From Haematobia irritans (taxonomy: Eukaryota; Arthropoda; Insecta; Diptera; Muscidae): a stretch of 64,000 nt of DNA. The notes below the pieces were generated by a model that saw nothing but the letters and a program-made list of their open reading frames with translations, was not told the origin of the DNA and searched no databases. The translations under genes were made by a program, and so were the position numbers. Shown here piece after piece: positions 35,209 through 48,500 of the stretch. The stretch spans positions 281,288,070 through 281,352,069 of the forward strand of contig NC_134397.1 of NCBI RefSeq assembly GCF_050003625.1, written 5' to 3'. The number at the start of each line of letters is the position of its first letter. Position 1 is the first letter of the stretch.

Positions 35209-36514
35209 TTATTGGTATTTCCTGGCCGAAGGCGTCGATGTCTGTTTTGGCGACAAAGCAAAATTGGTAGTTGTTTGTTTCGTCAGTGCTCCAGACGGAG
35301 AAGATCCATTTGGCCATCTCTGAGCATTCGTCGTCGTAATATATGATCCAGCTGTATGTTTTTCTATCGTAGTTGTTGCTACAGAAGAAGCAACTGCCTG
35401 AGTTATAGGTCGTTTGGTAATTTGTACATTGCGGAAATTCAACATATTTCTAGATGTGGCTGTAGAATTAATTGTATTCATAGCATTGACAGAGCTAGAT
35501 GCACTAGAGCTCTGAGGTGAAGAAGATGTCGTAGATGTTATGGGCATTTGGATCCGAGTAATTTTGCCATTCGCTTCATGACCAACAGTTTGAGACAAAT
35601 TCTTGAATGGGATGCAACGAATAGCCGAGCTATTCATAGTCGCAGCACCGTTTGCTACAATATTTGTATTTGGAATTTGCTTTACCAATGTTGTATTCTT
35701 GAAATGCAAAGTGTGTATTCCACTTTTATCCATTATGCCAATAATGGGTGACGAATTTATATTCAACGTTTTCTCTTTGCAACCATCATTTGGAGTGTTG
35801 ACGGATGAGGAAGTTGTAACCATCTTTTGTTGTTGAATGTTATTTGGCGATGAAACTACTAGTTGTTGCTGAACGTTAGCAGGGGATACAACATTTTTCT
35901 GTTGTTGGGGGACAGGTGATGGTGTCGAGGTATGAAGTGGGACGGCTACATCATTATGAGTGTTATTATCACGAGGAATAATTTCTGCGTAATTAGTGGT
36001 ATCAGCAGTGTTATGGAGCCTGTTGGGAGTTGACGACGTTTCCGGAAATATATCCAATGGGTTTTGGTGTAAGGTTGTCTCTGTTTCGTTTATAGCTTGC
36101 TGGTGTCTTTTCATAGCTTTGAGTTCTAACTCGTATATTATTTGCATTACTTTCACTTTCCCTTCAGCAGCTAAATCTGTTGGTAATTTTTTCATGGTTT
36201 CACTGACACTTTTGAAAAATAAATCAAACGAATTTGACGTTTCCAAAATTGATGCATCCGAAGGAACAGTGCCTTGTGTTGTATTTGTTATTTGTTGTTG
36301 TACTTGTTGTTGAATTAACGGACCTAAGCATGAAGCAAGTGTTAGAGGAGTAGATAAAATACTAGCAAACAACGACGTATTGCTGTCATTTTGTCTGCGT
36401 TGGGAATGCGATCTTTTAAGTCGTTTAGAATTTCGTTGATTGTTAGTTTCATTACTTCTTCCTGAACGCTGTAGTAAAAAATCCAAAACTTCATGTTCAT
36501 CCATATTTTCGGAT
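35209..36514 (-). CDS. Su(var)3-7: Su(var)3-7-like exon 9: BESS motif and C-terminus
   Basis: 1306 bp, acceptor TTATTACAG, stop TAA at 35211-35209. Joins as …NWTV-K-SENMDEHEVLDFLLQ. Basic patch KRLKRSHSQRR near residues 916-926 may be a nuclear signal. BESS motif at about 980-1018; the rest is Gln/Ser/Thr/Asn-rich low complexity. It could look like a separate single-exon BESS gene, since ATG at residue 889 opens the frame, but the canonical acceptor in matching phase supports joining it across the 15.2 kb intron 8. Confidence 0.78.
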
Positions 36515-39500
36515 CTGTAATAAAATGAAAGGCTTCTATAATAAGCAGCAATTTTTGTAATTTTAGATCTACAGAAAAACAGTTTAAAAATATCGCTAAA
36601 TTGTTATTTTTGCACTGGAAAAATGTATATCCTGGAAATGACCGGATCTTGAGTGTCAATTAAAAATGATATATTTATTTTTTTATTATTTTTTTTTTCA
36701 TCATGTAATTTGAAGCCACTTAGCGGCCAATTTATATAAATTACAACGGACTACTAACTATGAATAAAGTACAAATCAAGTTATGACAATGTGAGAACAT
36801 ATGCGTGTATATAATAAATATAAATGTGTATAAAATAGTATAAAAATAAATTAATTAATAAATATAGATATGTATAAAATAGTATAAAAATAAATTAATT
36901 AATAATATGAAATAGGACAAAACATTTTAGGTTCCCAATATAGTTAAAATAAGACAAAATAAGAAAAGATTATTTACTAAATCAACCACAACAAAGCAAC
37001 ACTACTAACACTATCTCCTTCATTTATTTTTCAATCGAACGATTGTACTTTTTATCCACAGAAAACTTTACATAAATATATTAAAAAGTTTACGAGATAT
37101 AGCGGAAAAACAAATAAACTCTGTATATTAAATTCTTGTTTGTATCTCGAAAGGCATTCATAACAGGTTGGCTGGTAAGTCCCCTGTCTAACAAAGAAAA
37201 ACACATTTTTTTGTCAAAATTCGTTTTTATTATTCAACATAGTTCCCTTCAAGAGCGATACAACGATTATAACGACCTTACAATTTTTTGATACCATTTT
37301 GGTAGCACTCACAATTAAAAATGATATATCTCCTTCATTTATTTTTCAATCGAACGATTGTACTTTTTATCCACAGAAAACTTTACATAAATATTTTAAA
37401 AAGTTTACGAGATATAGCGGAAAAACAAATAAACTCTGTATATTAAATTCTTGTTTGTATCTGGAAAGGCATTCATAACAGGTTGGCTGATAAGTCCCCT
37501 GTCTAACATAGAAAAACACATTTTTTTTGTCAAAATTCGTTTTTATTATTCAACATAGTTCCCTTCAAGAGCGATACAACGATTATAACGACCTTCCAAT
37601 TTTTTGATACCATTTTGGTAGCACTCCTTCGGTTTTGCCTCAAAATAGGCCTTAGTTTCGGCGATGACCTCTTCATTTCAGCCAATTTTTTCCCTGCGAG
37701 CATCCTTTTGAGGTCTGAGAACAAGAAAAAGTCGCTGGGGGCCAGATCTGGAGAATACGGTAGGTGGGGAAGCAATTCGAAGCCCAATTCATGAATTTTT
37801 GCCATCGTTCTCAATGACTTGTGGCACGGTGCATTTTCTTGGTGGAACAACACTTTTTATACCCTTCACCACTACTGTGGTACAGGGTATAATAAGTTTG
37901 TGCATTTGTATGTAACGCCAAGAAGGAAAAGTCTGAGACCCATCGTTTAGTATACCGATCGTCTTAGAATTAAATTCTGAGTCGATTTAGCGATGTCCGT
38001 CTGTCTGTCTGTCTGTTGATGTATTTTTGTGTGCGAAGTACAGCTCGCAGTTTTAGTCAGATTGTCCTAAAATTTGGTATATGTTTCCCATATTTATATG
38101 TATTTTTGTGTGCAAAGTACAGCTCGCAGTTTTAGTCCGATTGTCCTAAAATTTGGTATAGGGTCCTGTTTCGGCTCAAAGACGATCCCTATTGATTTTG
38201 GAAAAAATCGGTTCAGATTTATATATAGCTGCCATATATATTTTTCACCGATCTGGTCATAATTGGCGTGTATATCAACCGATCTTCCTCAAATTCCGTA
38301 CATCCGAATATTTTATGGGTCTCGAAAAACTTGCAAAATATCAGCCAAATCGGTTCAGATTTAGATATAGCTCCCATATATAGCTTTCGCCCGATTTACA
38401 CTCATTTGCCCACAGAGGCCAATTTTTTGCTCCGATTTAGTTGAAATTTTGCACAGGGAGTAGAATTAGCATTGTAGCCGTGCGTGCCAAATTTGGTTGA
38501 AATCGGTTCAGATTTAGATATATCTCCCATATATAGCTTTCGCCCGATTTACACTCATATGACCACAGAGGCCAATTTTTAACTCCGATTTAGTTGAAAT
38601 TTTGCACAGGGAGTAGAATTAGCATTGTAACTACGCGTGCCAAATTTGGTTGAAATTGGTTCAGATTTGGATATATCTCCCCTATATATCGTTCGCCCGA
38701 TTTACACTCATATGACCACAGAGGCCAATTTTTAACTCCGATTTAGTTGAAATTTTGCACAGGGAGTAGAATTATCATTGTAACTATGAAATCGGTTCAG
38801 ATTTGGATATATCTCCCATATATAGTTTTCGCCCGATTTACACTCATATGACCACAGAGACCAATTTTTTGCTCCGATTTAGTTGAAATTTTGCACAGGG
38901 AGTAGAATTAGCATTTTAGCTATGCGTGCCAAATTTGGTTGAAATCGGTTCAGATTTAGATATATCTCCCATATATAGATTTCGCCCGATTTACACTCAT
39001 ATGACCACAGAGGCCAATTTTTAACTCCGATTTAGTTGAAATTTTGCACAGGGAGTAGAATTATCATTGTAACTATGAAATCGGTTCAGATTTGGATATA
39101 TCTCCCATATATAGCTTTCGCCCGATTTACACTCATAAAGGGTGATACGGTCAAAATTTGGTCAAGAGAAAACGCGTGTAAATCGGTGAAATCGTTTATT
39201 TAAAAAATCAAATTAAATTTCTTTTTCAAGTTCAATTAGTATAAAATTCAGGAAAAATATTCAGTTAGGCTTTCGCTTTTCCAAATCCGAATTGCCGGGC
39301 CTCACGCTTGACACCAGCCATCAGATTTTGTACAGCCACCTTGTCCACCTTCTTCGCCGCAGAAAGCCAGTTTGCCTTGAACTGCTGCTCGTCCTTAGCA
39401 GTTTTTTGGTCTTCTTTAGGTTCCGCTTCACAATAGCCCAGTATTTCTCAATTGGGCGGAGCTCTGGCGTGTTGGGAGGGTTCTTGTCCGTGGGAACCAC

Positions 39501-42500
39501 CTGCACGTTGTTGGCGGCGTACCACTCCATGGCCTTTTTACCGTAATGGCAAGATGCCAAATCCGGCCGAAACAGTACGGAACAACCGTGTTTCTTCAGG
39601 AAAGCCAGCGGACGTTTATTCAAACACTCTTTCACGTAAGTCAAATTTTACCATTACCACGCAGTCAAATTTTGTCAGCATCGTCGTGTACAGCCTCCGG
39701 GATCGCGCTTTGGCCGTCGTATTTTGTTTATCATCGCGATTTGGAGTCACTACCTTCTTGTAAGTCGATAGTCCGGCTCGTTTTTTGGCTCGATGCACGG
39801 TTGTAGACGATACACCCAGCTTATTTGCGGCATCTCGGAGAGAGAGGTTAGGGGTTCGCTTGAAACTACCAGCAACTCTCTTTGTCGTCTCAGCGGCTTC
39901 CGGTTTTCGATTTCCCCCCGATCCAGACTTCCTATAATACAGTCGGCCCCGCCCGACTTTAGACTTTCCTTACTTGTTTATTCTTCATATGGGGCCGTTT
40001 TGCCGCGATTTCGGCCTTCAAACGCTCCAATAACGCCATATAATAGTCACTGTTGATGGTTTTTCCCTTCTCAAGATAATCGATAAAAATTATTCCATGC
40101 GCATCCCAATAAACAGAGGCCATTACTTTGCCAGAGGACTTTTGAGTCTTTCCACGCTTCGGAGACGGTTCACCGGCCGCTGTCCTCTCAGCCGACAGTC
40201 GATTGGACTTAGGAGTGTAGTGATGGAGCCATGTTTCATCCATTGTCACATATCGACGAAAAACTCGGGTATGTAGCTGCAAACACCGCTCAGAATCATC
40301 AACACGTTGTTGTTTTTGGTCAAATGTGAGCTCGCGCGGCACCCATTTTGCACAGAGCTTTCGCATATCCAAATACGTTCCTTTGATATCTTTAAGGCCT
40401 CTGCTATCTCGATCAACTCCATTTTACGGTCATTCAAAATCATTTTGTGGATTTTTTTGATGTTTTCGTCGGTAACCACCTCTTTCTGGCGTCCACTGCG
40501 TTCACCGTCCTCCGTGCTCATTTCAACACGCTCGAATTTTGCATACCAATCAATTATTGTTGATTTCCCTGGGGCAGAATCCGAAAACTCATTATCAAGC
40601 CACCGTATTTTTTCCCTTCAGAAAACAGTATTTTATCAAAACACTAAATTCCTTTTTTTTTCATTTTTTCACAATAACAAAAGTTGCTTCACAAAAGACG
40701 GTCTATCTCACAAACTAATTGACTTACAGACGTCAAATTTTGACACGAATCTTTTGAAGGTTGGTACTATATAAAAAAGGTTAAATTTAAGTAAAGTTTT
40801 TTTTATTGCTGAAAATGTGTTTGATTGTGTAGTTGCTAATTTCTTGCATTCATTAATATAACTTTATTATAATGAATATATACTACTTTGGGTTCACGCT
40901 AGCCCACTTTGGACTCTGTCCATAAGAGACGGTCTTAAAATCCGGCCGAAGACCAGCCACCTTTATCCCTTTTGTCAAAAAAATTTAAAAAAAATTGGAT
41001 GATTTTTTCGCTATGTTAGTAGACATAGCGAAAGATATTTTTTTAATAAGCTGAAATTCCTTAAAAAAAAACTTCTTAAATCAACGCTCAAACAATGAGC
41101 GCGCTGTTTTAGGGACAATTATTTCAATTTCAATTTATTTGTTCGAAGTTTCACACACAATAATATATTATAATCTTTTGATTGCAGTGTGTGATTATTC
41201 ATTAAAACATTAACAACTAAAATGTAAAAAAAAAACAAAAATAATTGAAAAAGATAGAGAGATGGAGATTGAGAATACAATCTGTAAAGCATTTTTTTAC
41301 ACATATTAGCGTTTTGAATGAATTGTATTGATGAAGGCAAAGAGTTCCAAAGACGGCATGCTATGAGAAAAAAGTGCCATTCTGAAATTAGAAGTTGGTG
41401 TTGTTGAGGTATTAGGAGGATTCTCCGGTTAGTCCTTCCGAATCGTAGTTTCTCATAAAGGTATGTAGGTATTTTGGTATATATAATTTTATGCAAGAGT
41501 ATGAGAATTCGTATGCCCGTCAGTTGTTTAAATTGAACTCCATATAGCTTTCTTGAAAAGGACGAGCAACTTTCATAGCGTTTAAGGCCATAAACAAAGC
41601 ATTTACGATGATCTTAACACTATGGTAGTTACAGAGAGAATGAGAATAAAATACAAAGTAGATAAAAAGAAAACATTCGTGTTGCATAGAGATGCCATAT
41701 CATTTCATCACTCCTCCTCAACAAGAATGTTCCATTCTGTATAGACGTTATGTTGCGGAGACGGAATCTGCCATAGTTACTAATCCAAAGATTTTTTGGT
41801 TATTTTTGAGTTCAAAAAGAAAGCTAAATGGTATTCCTCAAAGTATGACCCTTAGAACTACACAAGATTCTGGAAAAGATAAGATCGCCGAACTATTTAG
41901 TGTTTACTTTTCATCGCCGTTCGGACTCGGCTATAAAAAGGAGGTCCCTTGTCATTGAGCTTAACATGGAATCGGGCAGCACTCAGTGATAAGAGAGAAG
42001 TTCACCACTGTGGTATCACAATGGAAATTGTGCGTTTCCTATTGCATATGGTCTTATGACAATATTTAACCAATCCCTGCGTGAAGGACATTTTTTTGAT
42101 AGAGTGGAAAACAGCGTACATATCTCCCGTCTTTAAATTTGAGCGAAGAGACCAAGTGGATAATTACCGACCTATAGTTAAACTTACTTTACCAAAATTA
42201 TTTGATAAACTTATTAACGATAAATTATTTTATTTATTCAAAAAATTAATTTCTACATGCCAACATTGTTTTTTTTTCATGGAAGATCGACAATATTTAA
42301 CCAATCCCTGTGTGAAGGATATTTTTTTGATAGAGTGGAAAACAGCGTATATATTAACGATACTTATTAACGATTATTAACGATAAATTATTTTATTTAT
42401 TGAAAAAATCAATTTCTACATGTCAAAATGGTTTTTTTCATGGAAGATCGACAACTACAAATTTATGCTTATTTACTAATTCTTGTATCAATCACATTGA

Positions 42501-45500
42501 AAAAGGTTTGCAAGTTGATATTTATTTATTTATTTATTTAAGTCTATGGATATACAAAATCCTTACTAAAAGTAGTAAGATTATAGTACTTCATTAAATT
42601 TTTTCAAAGACATTGATAACTCTAAATTAAGTTTAGCATTTACAGCATTATATTCAAAAAGCGAACGCGTAATGGGCTCATTTCTGGAATAGTTTGTAGT
42701 ATGAGTAGAGATATAAAAAGTTTCCTCATATCTAAGAATATGAATAGGTACCTTAAATTTTATAAGACTTAAAAGAAAAGAAGAATCTATTAAACCAGAC
42801 ACTAGCTTAAATATAAATAAAACAGAACAACGAGACCGATTATTGACCAATGTATCTAGATGAATAAGTTTGCACCGAGATTTAAGGTGATTGAAAATTA
42901 AGAGAAGCAAGACAAGCCTTCAAAAATTTCTTTTTAATTCTTTCAATGCGGTTAACATGAACCGAATAGAAAGGATTCCAAACCATGGAAGCATATTCAA
43001 GCTGTTAGGGGGTAACCCTGCAATCATAAACATAATAATTCGCAACAGCGATAATACTAAAATTGCTAGACAAGGATAGCAATAAAGCAAAAACTGACGC
43101 GCACAAAGCAACACGTTCAACCGCGTTTTTCAGCGTTTCTATTATTGTATAGTTTTACCATTGTTAAGAAGAATAAGAATAAACACTTTACTTTATATTG
43201 TTAACATTAACAATTATAGTCTTTTATTTAACATAAAAGTACAACATTTGTGGCGACGAGGACGGAGCAATAAAATTTTTTCTAATTTTATTCAAGTTAT
43301 TGTGAAATTCTTATAAGCAAAATGTCCGACGACAAAATTGTAAGAATTTTGGCTGAACAACAAAAAGCCATGAACGCACAAACACAGTTGCTCGAGAAAC
43401 TCGCAGAACTAATCAAAGGGAAGGAGTCATCCACATCCACTGCAGTTTCCCAAACAAATTCAGGCTCATCTAAAGCTGCACTTATGGAGTCATTGGCACA
43501 CTCAATGACAGAGTTCGTCTATGAACCAGAAAGTGGTCTCACATTCCAGACATGGTACAACCGTTTCGAACATGTGTTCGAAAGGGAAGCAAGTTCTTTG
43601 GAAGACCATGACAAAGTGGCTCTTCTCTGGAGAAAAATGTCAAACCAAGTCCACGAACGCTTCACAAACTACGTTCTGCCAAAGAAACCCACAGAAATGC
43701 TACTGAAGGACACAGTCGATCGTCTAACAAAACTTTTTGGTAAAACTGAAACACAAGTTGCACAGCGCTACAGATGTCTACAGCTGGCGAAAGCAGACAA
43801 CGAAGACTTCAGAGAGTACGCAAGTCGCGTGAACTTGCAATGCGAACTTTTCAAAATGAACGAATTGCAACCCAATCAATTCAAGTGTCTTATTTTCGTA
43901 CTTGGTCTCAAGTCCAGTAAAGACAATGAAATCAGGATACGTCTTCTCAAAATGCTCGATGAAGAAACCGACGGCATGAATTTGGACAAATTGGTGGATG
44001 CAACACAAAGGATCTTAGACCTGAAAGCAGACAACACTTTGATCGAAAATCAACAAAAGGTAATTTGTGCTGTTACGAAGGCAAAAAGCGATCCTAAGCA
44101 TGCAGACCGAACACCAAAGACACCCTGTTGGTTTTGTGGAGATTTACATTACGTTAAATTCTGTCCCTATCGAGATCACAGATGTACCAGATGTCACCAA
44201 ACTGGACACAAGGACAACTACTGCACAAGTGCAAGAACTGGCAGTACAACAAAACCGTCTCATAGTGGAACCAAGCAGAAAAACAACAAAAAGTCCAAAA
44301 ACAATTTTCGCACAACGGCAGTTTTCACAACAAAACAACTAAACTTCAAGGAGCTTCGTAAGTATATCACTGTACATTTCAACGACAAGCCCGTGAAACT
44401 ACAAATAGACACAGCATCAGATATCTCCATGATTTCTGAGTCAACATGGAGAAATATCGGCAAACCCGAAGCTCATACCACCACTGACAGCGCTAGTGAC
44501 GCCAACACAAACAACATTAACCTTCTAGCTAAGTTCAACGTAAATGTCACCATGAACAACACAACAAAACGTTTGCAGTGCTACATCACAGATGTAGATC
44601 AACTCAATATCATGGGTATCGATTGGATACAAGCATTTGGACTATGGGACATACCAATTTCGATCTGGTGTCGTCAAATTTCTCTTGACGATGAAATAGC
44701 GGCATTAAAATCTAACTATCAATCTGTATTCGACAATTCTAGTCTCGGACTTTGTACAAAGACACAAGTTAGAATCCAATTACTGCCCAATGCAAAAGAA
44801 ATTTTTGTTCCAAAGCGACCAGTCCCATATGCGGCAAGAGTAGAAATCGAAAATGAATTGGAAAGACTTGAAAAAGCCAACATAATTACACCAGTGGACA
44901 CGTCAAGGTATGCAGCACCAATAGTAGTGAGTAAACGGAACGGGAAAATTAGAATTTGTGCAGATTACTCAACTGGACTAAATTCAATCGTTGAGTCTAA
45001 TCAATATCCGTTACCAACGCCAGATGAAATACTCTCCGATTGCCATACAGCAACAATTTTTAGTCATCTTGACCTATCAGACGCCTACCTTCAAGTGGAA
45101 GTTGACGACGATAGTAAAGAGCTTCTTACTATCAACACCCACAAGGGTCTGTATAGATTCAACCGCTTGACGCCCGGCATCAAATCGGCTCCAGGGGCAT
45201 TTCAGAGGATAATGGACCAACTTTGCAACGGCATAGATGGAGCAAAAGCATACATAGACGACATTATGCTTGCCAGTAAGTCAATTTCTGATCATATTAC
45301 TAATTTGAATTTGCTTTTACAGAAAGTTCAAGAATTTGGTTTCAAGCTCAAGTTTGAAAAATGCCAATTTTTCAAAAACCAAATAACGTACCTCGGACAA
45401 GTCATCAGCAAAGAGGGCATTCGACCCGATCCGAACAAAATCGACGCCGTTCGAAACCTAAAGGTACCTCAAAATATATCAGAAGTTCGAAGCCTTCTGG

Positions 45501-48500
45501 GTTCTATCAACCATTACGGTAAATTTGTCAGCAACATGAGAAATTTACGCAAGCCTCTAGATGACCTATTGAAAAAGGATACACCATTTCAATGGACCCC
45601 AGATTGTCAAGCGTCATTGGATGAGTTTAAGAAGATTCTCTCATCGCCTCTTCTTTTAACGCATTACAACCCGGAATTACCGATACACGTCGCGGCCGAC
45701 GCTTCTTCACACGGTATTGGAGCAGTAATTTACCACACATTCCCAAACGGCGGTATGAAGGCGATATATCACGTTTCAAGATCCCTCACACAAGCAGAGA
45801 GGAATTACAGCCAAATAGAAAAGGAGGGCTTAGCGTTAATCTTCGCAGTGCAAAGATTCCACAAAATGTTATTCGGACGCAGGTTCACGCTACATACCGA
45901 TCACAAGCCTTTACTAACTATATTTGGTTCCAAAAAGGGAATCCCTGTATACACCGCAAACCGACTACAACGTTGGGCACTAATTCTACTTGCGTATGAT
46001 TTTGAAATCACATATACCAACACCAAGGATTTTGGTCACGCAGATGTTCTTTCAAGGCTAATCTCGAATCACGAGAAACCACCTGATGATTACATTGTCG
46101 CTTCAATATCACTCGAGAAGGACATACAACACGAATTGAGCGAGAGCATGTCAACTCTTACAATATCACACGAAATGATAGTAAATACTACCAAAGAAGA
46201 CAACGTTTTGCAACAAGTCATCAAATACATGCAAAATGGTTGGCCCGAAACTAGTAAGACAATAAACGCTTCCGTTCTTCCTTTCTTCAACCGTAAGGAA
46301 TCACTCTCAATGGTAGACGGATGTCTTATGTTCAACACCCGAGTCGTAGTACCCGGTATTTTTCATCAGAAAATTCTCAAACAACTGCACCGAGGACACT
46401 TGTGTGCTGAAAGGAGCAAATCGATTGCACGGAGTTACGTATACTGGCCGAACATCGACAGACAGATTGAGGAATATGTTCGTAAGTGCCAAAACTGTCA
46501 AAAGGCGGCAAAAAGTCCGGTTAAAACCAACCTCTGTTCATGGCCAGTCACATCCCAACCGCTTGAGAGGATACACATCGATTATGCTGGACCTGTAAAA
46601 GGCAAATATTATTTGGTGATTATTGACTCATACTCAAAATATCCAGTAATATATGAGACACAAACCATGACTGCAATTGCGACAATAAAACTACTCACCG
46701 AGTATTGCGCTCTGTTTGGTAACCCAGAACAAATCGTCTCAGACAATGGCACTCAATTTTGTTCTGAGCAATTTCAAACATGGTGCAAGGAAAGAGCGAT
46801 CGTACACACAAGGACAGTGCGATTCCACCCAAGCTCCAACGGGCAAGCTGAACGATTCGTCGACACGCTTAAGCGAGCATTGAAAAAGATGGAAGGGGAA
46901 GAGAATACCACAGCAGCACTTCAAACATTCTTGGAAGTATATCGTTCCACTCCAAACCCCAATACTTCAAATTCCAGAACTCCAGCGGAATCTTTTATTG
47001 GCAGAAAGATGAGAACTGTCTTTGACGCCATTATAAGACCAGCTCCAAAGGAACCAAAATTTAACAAGGAAATGGAGGAGCAATATAACAAGAAACATGG
47101 TACACGACCTAGATCTTTCGACCACGGCGATCTAGTCTACGCCAAAAACTTCAAGGGCAACAAGAGCTACTGGGTTCCAGGAGAAATCATAGAAAGAATT
47201 GGTAAAGTAATCTATAATACACTCATCGACGTTGGAGACAAAAAGATACTCGTCAGAGCACACGCCGACCAACTTCGAACAAGAACCGCAGATATTTCAT
47301 GCGATGAAACCACTTCGACAGGATTACCTCTAGACTTTCTACTGGACGAATTCAAAATTACACCTACTCATCAGAATGAAGACTTTGCTACACCACCATC
47401 TTCACCAAACTGGGCTCCTCAACGTATAGTATCAAGAAGACAGCCAGTGGAACCAGTATCGCGGTCTCCGCTTCAAATCTAAAGAGGGAGATGTTAGGGG
47501 GTAACCCTGCAATCATAAACATAATAATTCGCAACAGCGATAATACTAAAATTGCTAGACAAGGATAGCAATAAAGCAAAAACTGACGCGCACAAAGCAA
47601 CACGTTCAACCGCGTTTTTCAGCGTTTCTATTATTGTATAGTTTTACCATTGTTAAGAAGAATAAGAATAAACACTTTACTTTATATTGTTAACATTAAC
47701 AATTATAGTCTTTTATTTAACATAAAAGTACAACACAAGCCTAGACCGAACAAAAGAAATATATAGCAATTTCAGTGTGTACGGATTTGTGAAATCTTTA
47801 GCATTTCTCATAACGAAAGCTAAGAGAGAATATGACTTAGGAACAATATAATCAATGTGCAAGTTGAACGTGAACTTCGAATCAAAAACCACTCCCAAGT
47901 CCAAAGTACTTTCAACTCTGCGTAGTAAAATCTTATTAATACTATACTCTGATTCAATGGTCAATAGACGTCTAGAAAAACGAATGTACGAGCATTTTCC
48001 AATATTCAGTTTCAAGCGATTCATTTCACACCAACTATATAGGCGATTAATATCGTCCTGAAGTTGAGATATGTAATTACTGCAATTAATGGCCGAAAAC
48101 CTTCAAATCGTCCGCATACAAAAACAAGAACAGATATCATCAATGAATAAAACAAAATGATATACTATATACGAACTTTAGGAAAGCCTTTGATAAAGTT
48201 CAATGTCCTATTCTTATGAGAAAATTAGGTAGTTTGGTATTTCATTCCAGCCTTCTTAAATGGCTTCATTCATATTTGACCGATAGAGTTCTTTATGTAA
48301 AATTAGACAATTATTTTTCGAGCCCTTTGCTATTTTTATTGTTTATAAATGATTTACCTAAGATTTTCACATAGCTTTTGTCTTCTATATGCAGACGACC
48401 TAAAAGTATATAGAAGTATATCCCACATTGGCGACTGCGTAAATTTTCAAAATGACATAGCATGTCCTTTTAAAGTGGTGTGATAATAATAATCTTCTTT

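Larger units (their letters stand above)
37862..39964 (-). mobile_element. Calyptrate-type repeat element with internal array (inserted in mariner)
   Basis: The edges are CCCTTCACCACTACTGTGG/GGGTATAATAAG (37862) and CGGCCCCGCCCGACTTTAG/ACTTTCCTTACTTGTTT (39940-39980). These are the two ends of a repeat I know to be very common in muscid and blow fly genomes. (GTCT)n lies at 38000. It contains a minisatellite-like array and, within it, a DD37E transposon remnant. It encodes no protein of its own. Confidence 0.7.
37485..40775 (-). mobile_element. DD34D mariner, split by later insertions
   Basis: Minus strand. Right-hand part 39965-40640 encodes the N-terminal helix-turn-helix half (STIIDWYAKFERVE, EDGERSGRQKEVVTDENI, LIEIAEALKISKERIW, TMDETWLHHYTP). 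Left-hand part 37530-37861 encodes VLFHQENAPCHKS and PYSPDLAPSDFFLF. The two halves adjoin (…RPHMKN | KVLFHQ…), so 37862-39964 is a later insertion. The second catalytic Asp is Glu (QENAPC), and frames are broken after LAGKK, so the element is dead. Confidence 0.8.
43003..47735 (+). mobile_element. Ty3/gypsy LTR retrotransposon, apparently intact
   Basis: 4733 bp, TG..CA ends, 5 bp target duplication CAAGC at 42998-43002 and 47736-47740. The two 244 bp LTRs look identical by eye, and the single gag-pol frame is open, which together imply a very recent insertion. PPT-like AAAGAGGGAG lies just before the 3' LTR (47481-47491). A primer-binding-site candidate TGGCGACGAGGAC follows the 5' LTR at about 43250. 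No third ORF, so no envelope-like gene. Confidence 0.93.

Noticed and set aside
35209..36504. Independent single-exon BESS-domain gene starting at the ATG at 36502
   Set aside because: A canonical acceptor lies just upstream in the same frame and in the same phase as all other introns of the upstream zinc-finger exons, and the combined architecture matches a known protein. Kept as the main alternative.
38337..39136. CRISPR-like array
   Set aside because: Units are adjacent without unique spacers, in an insect repeat; it is a tandem satellite-like array.
43003..47735. Infectious retrovirus (errantivirus) with an envelope gene
   Set aside because: Only one frame, gag-pol, lies between the LTRs; no envelope-like ORF exists.
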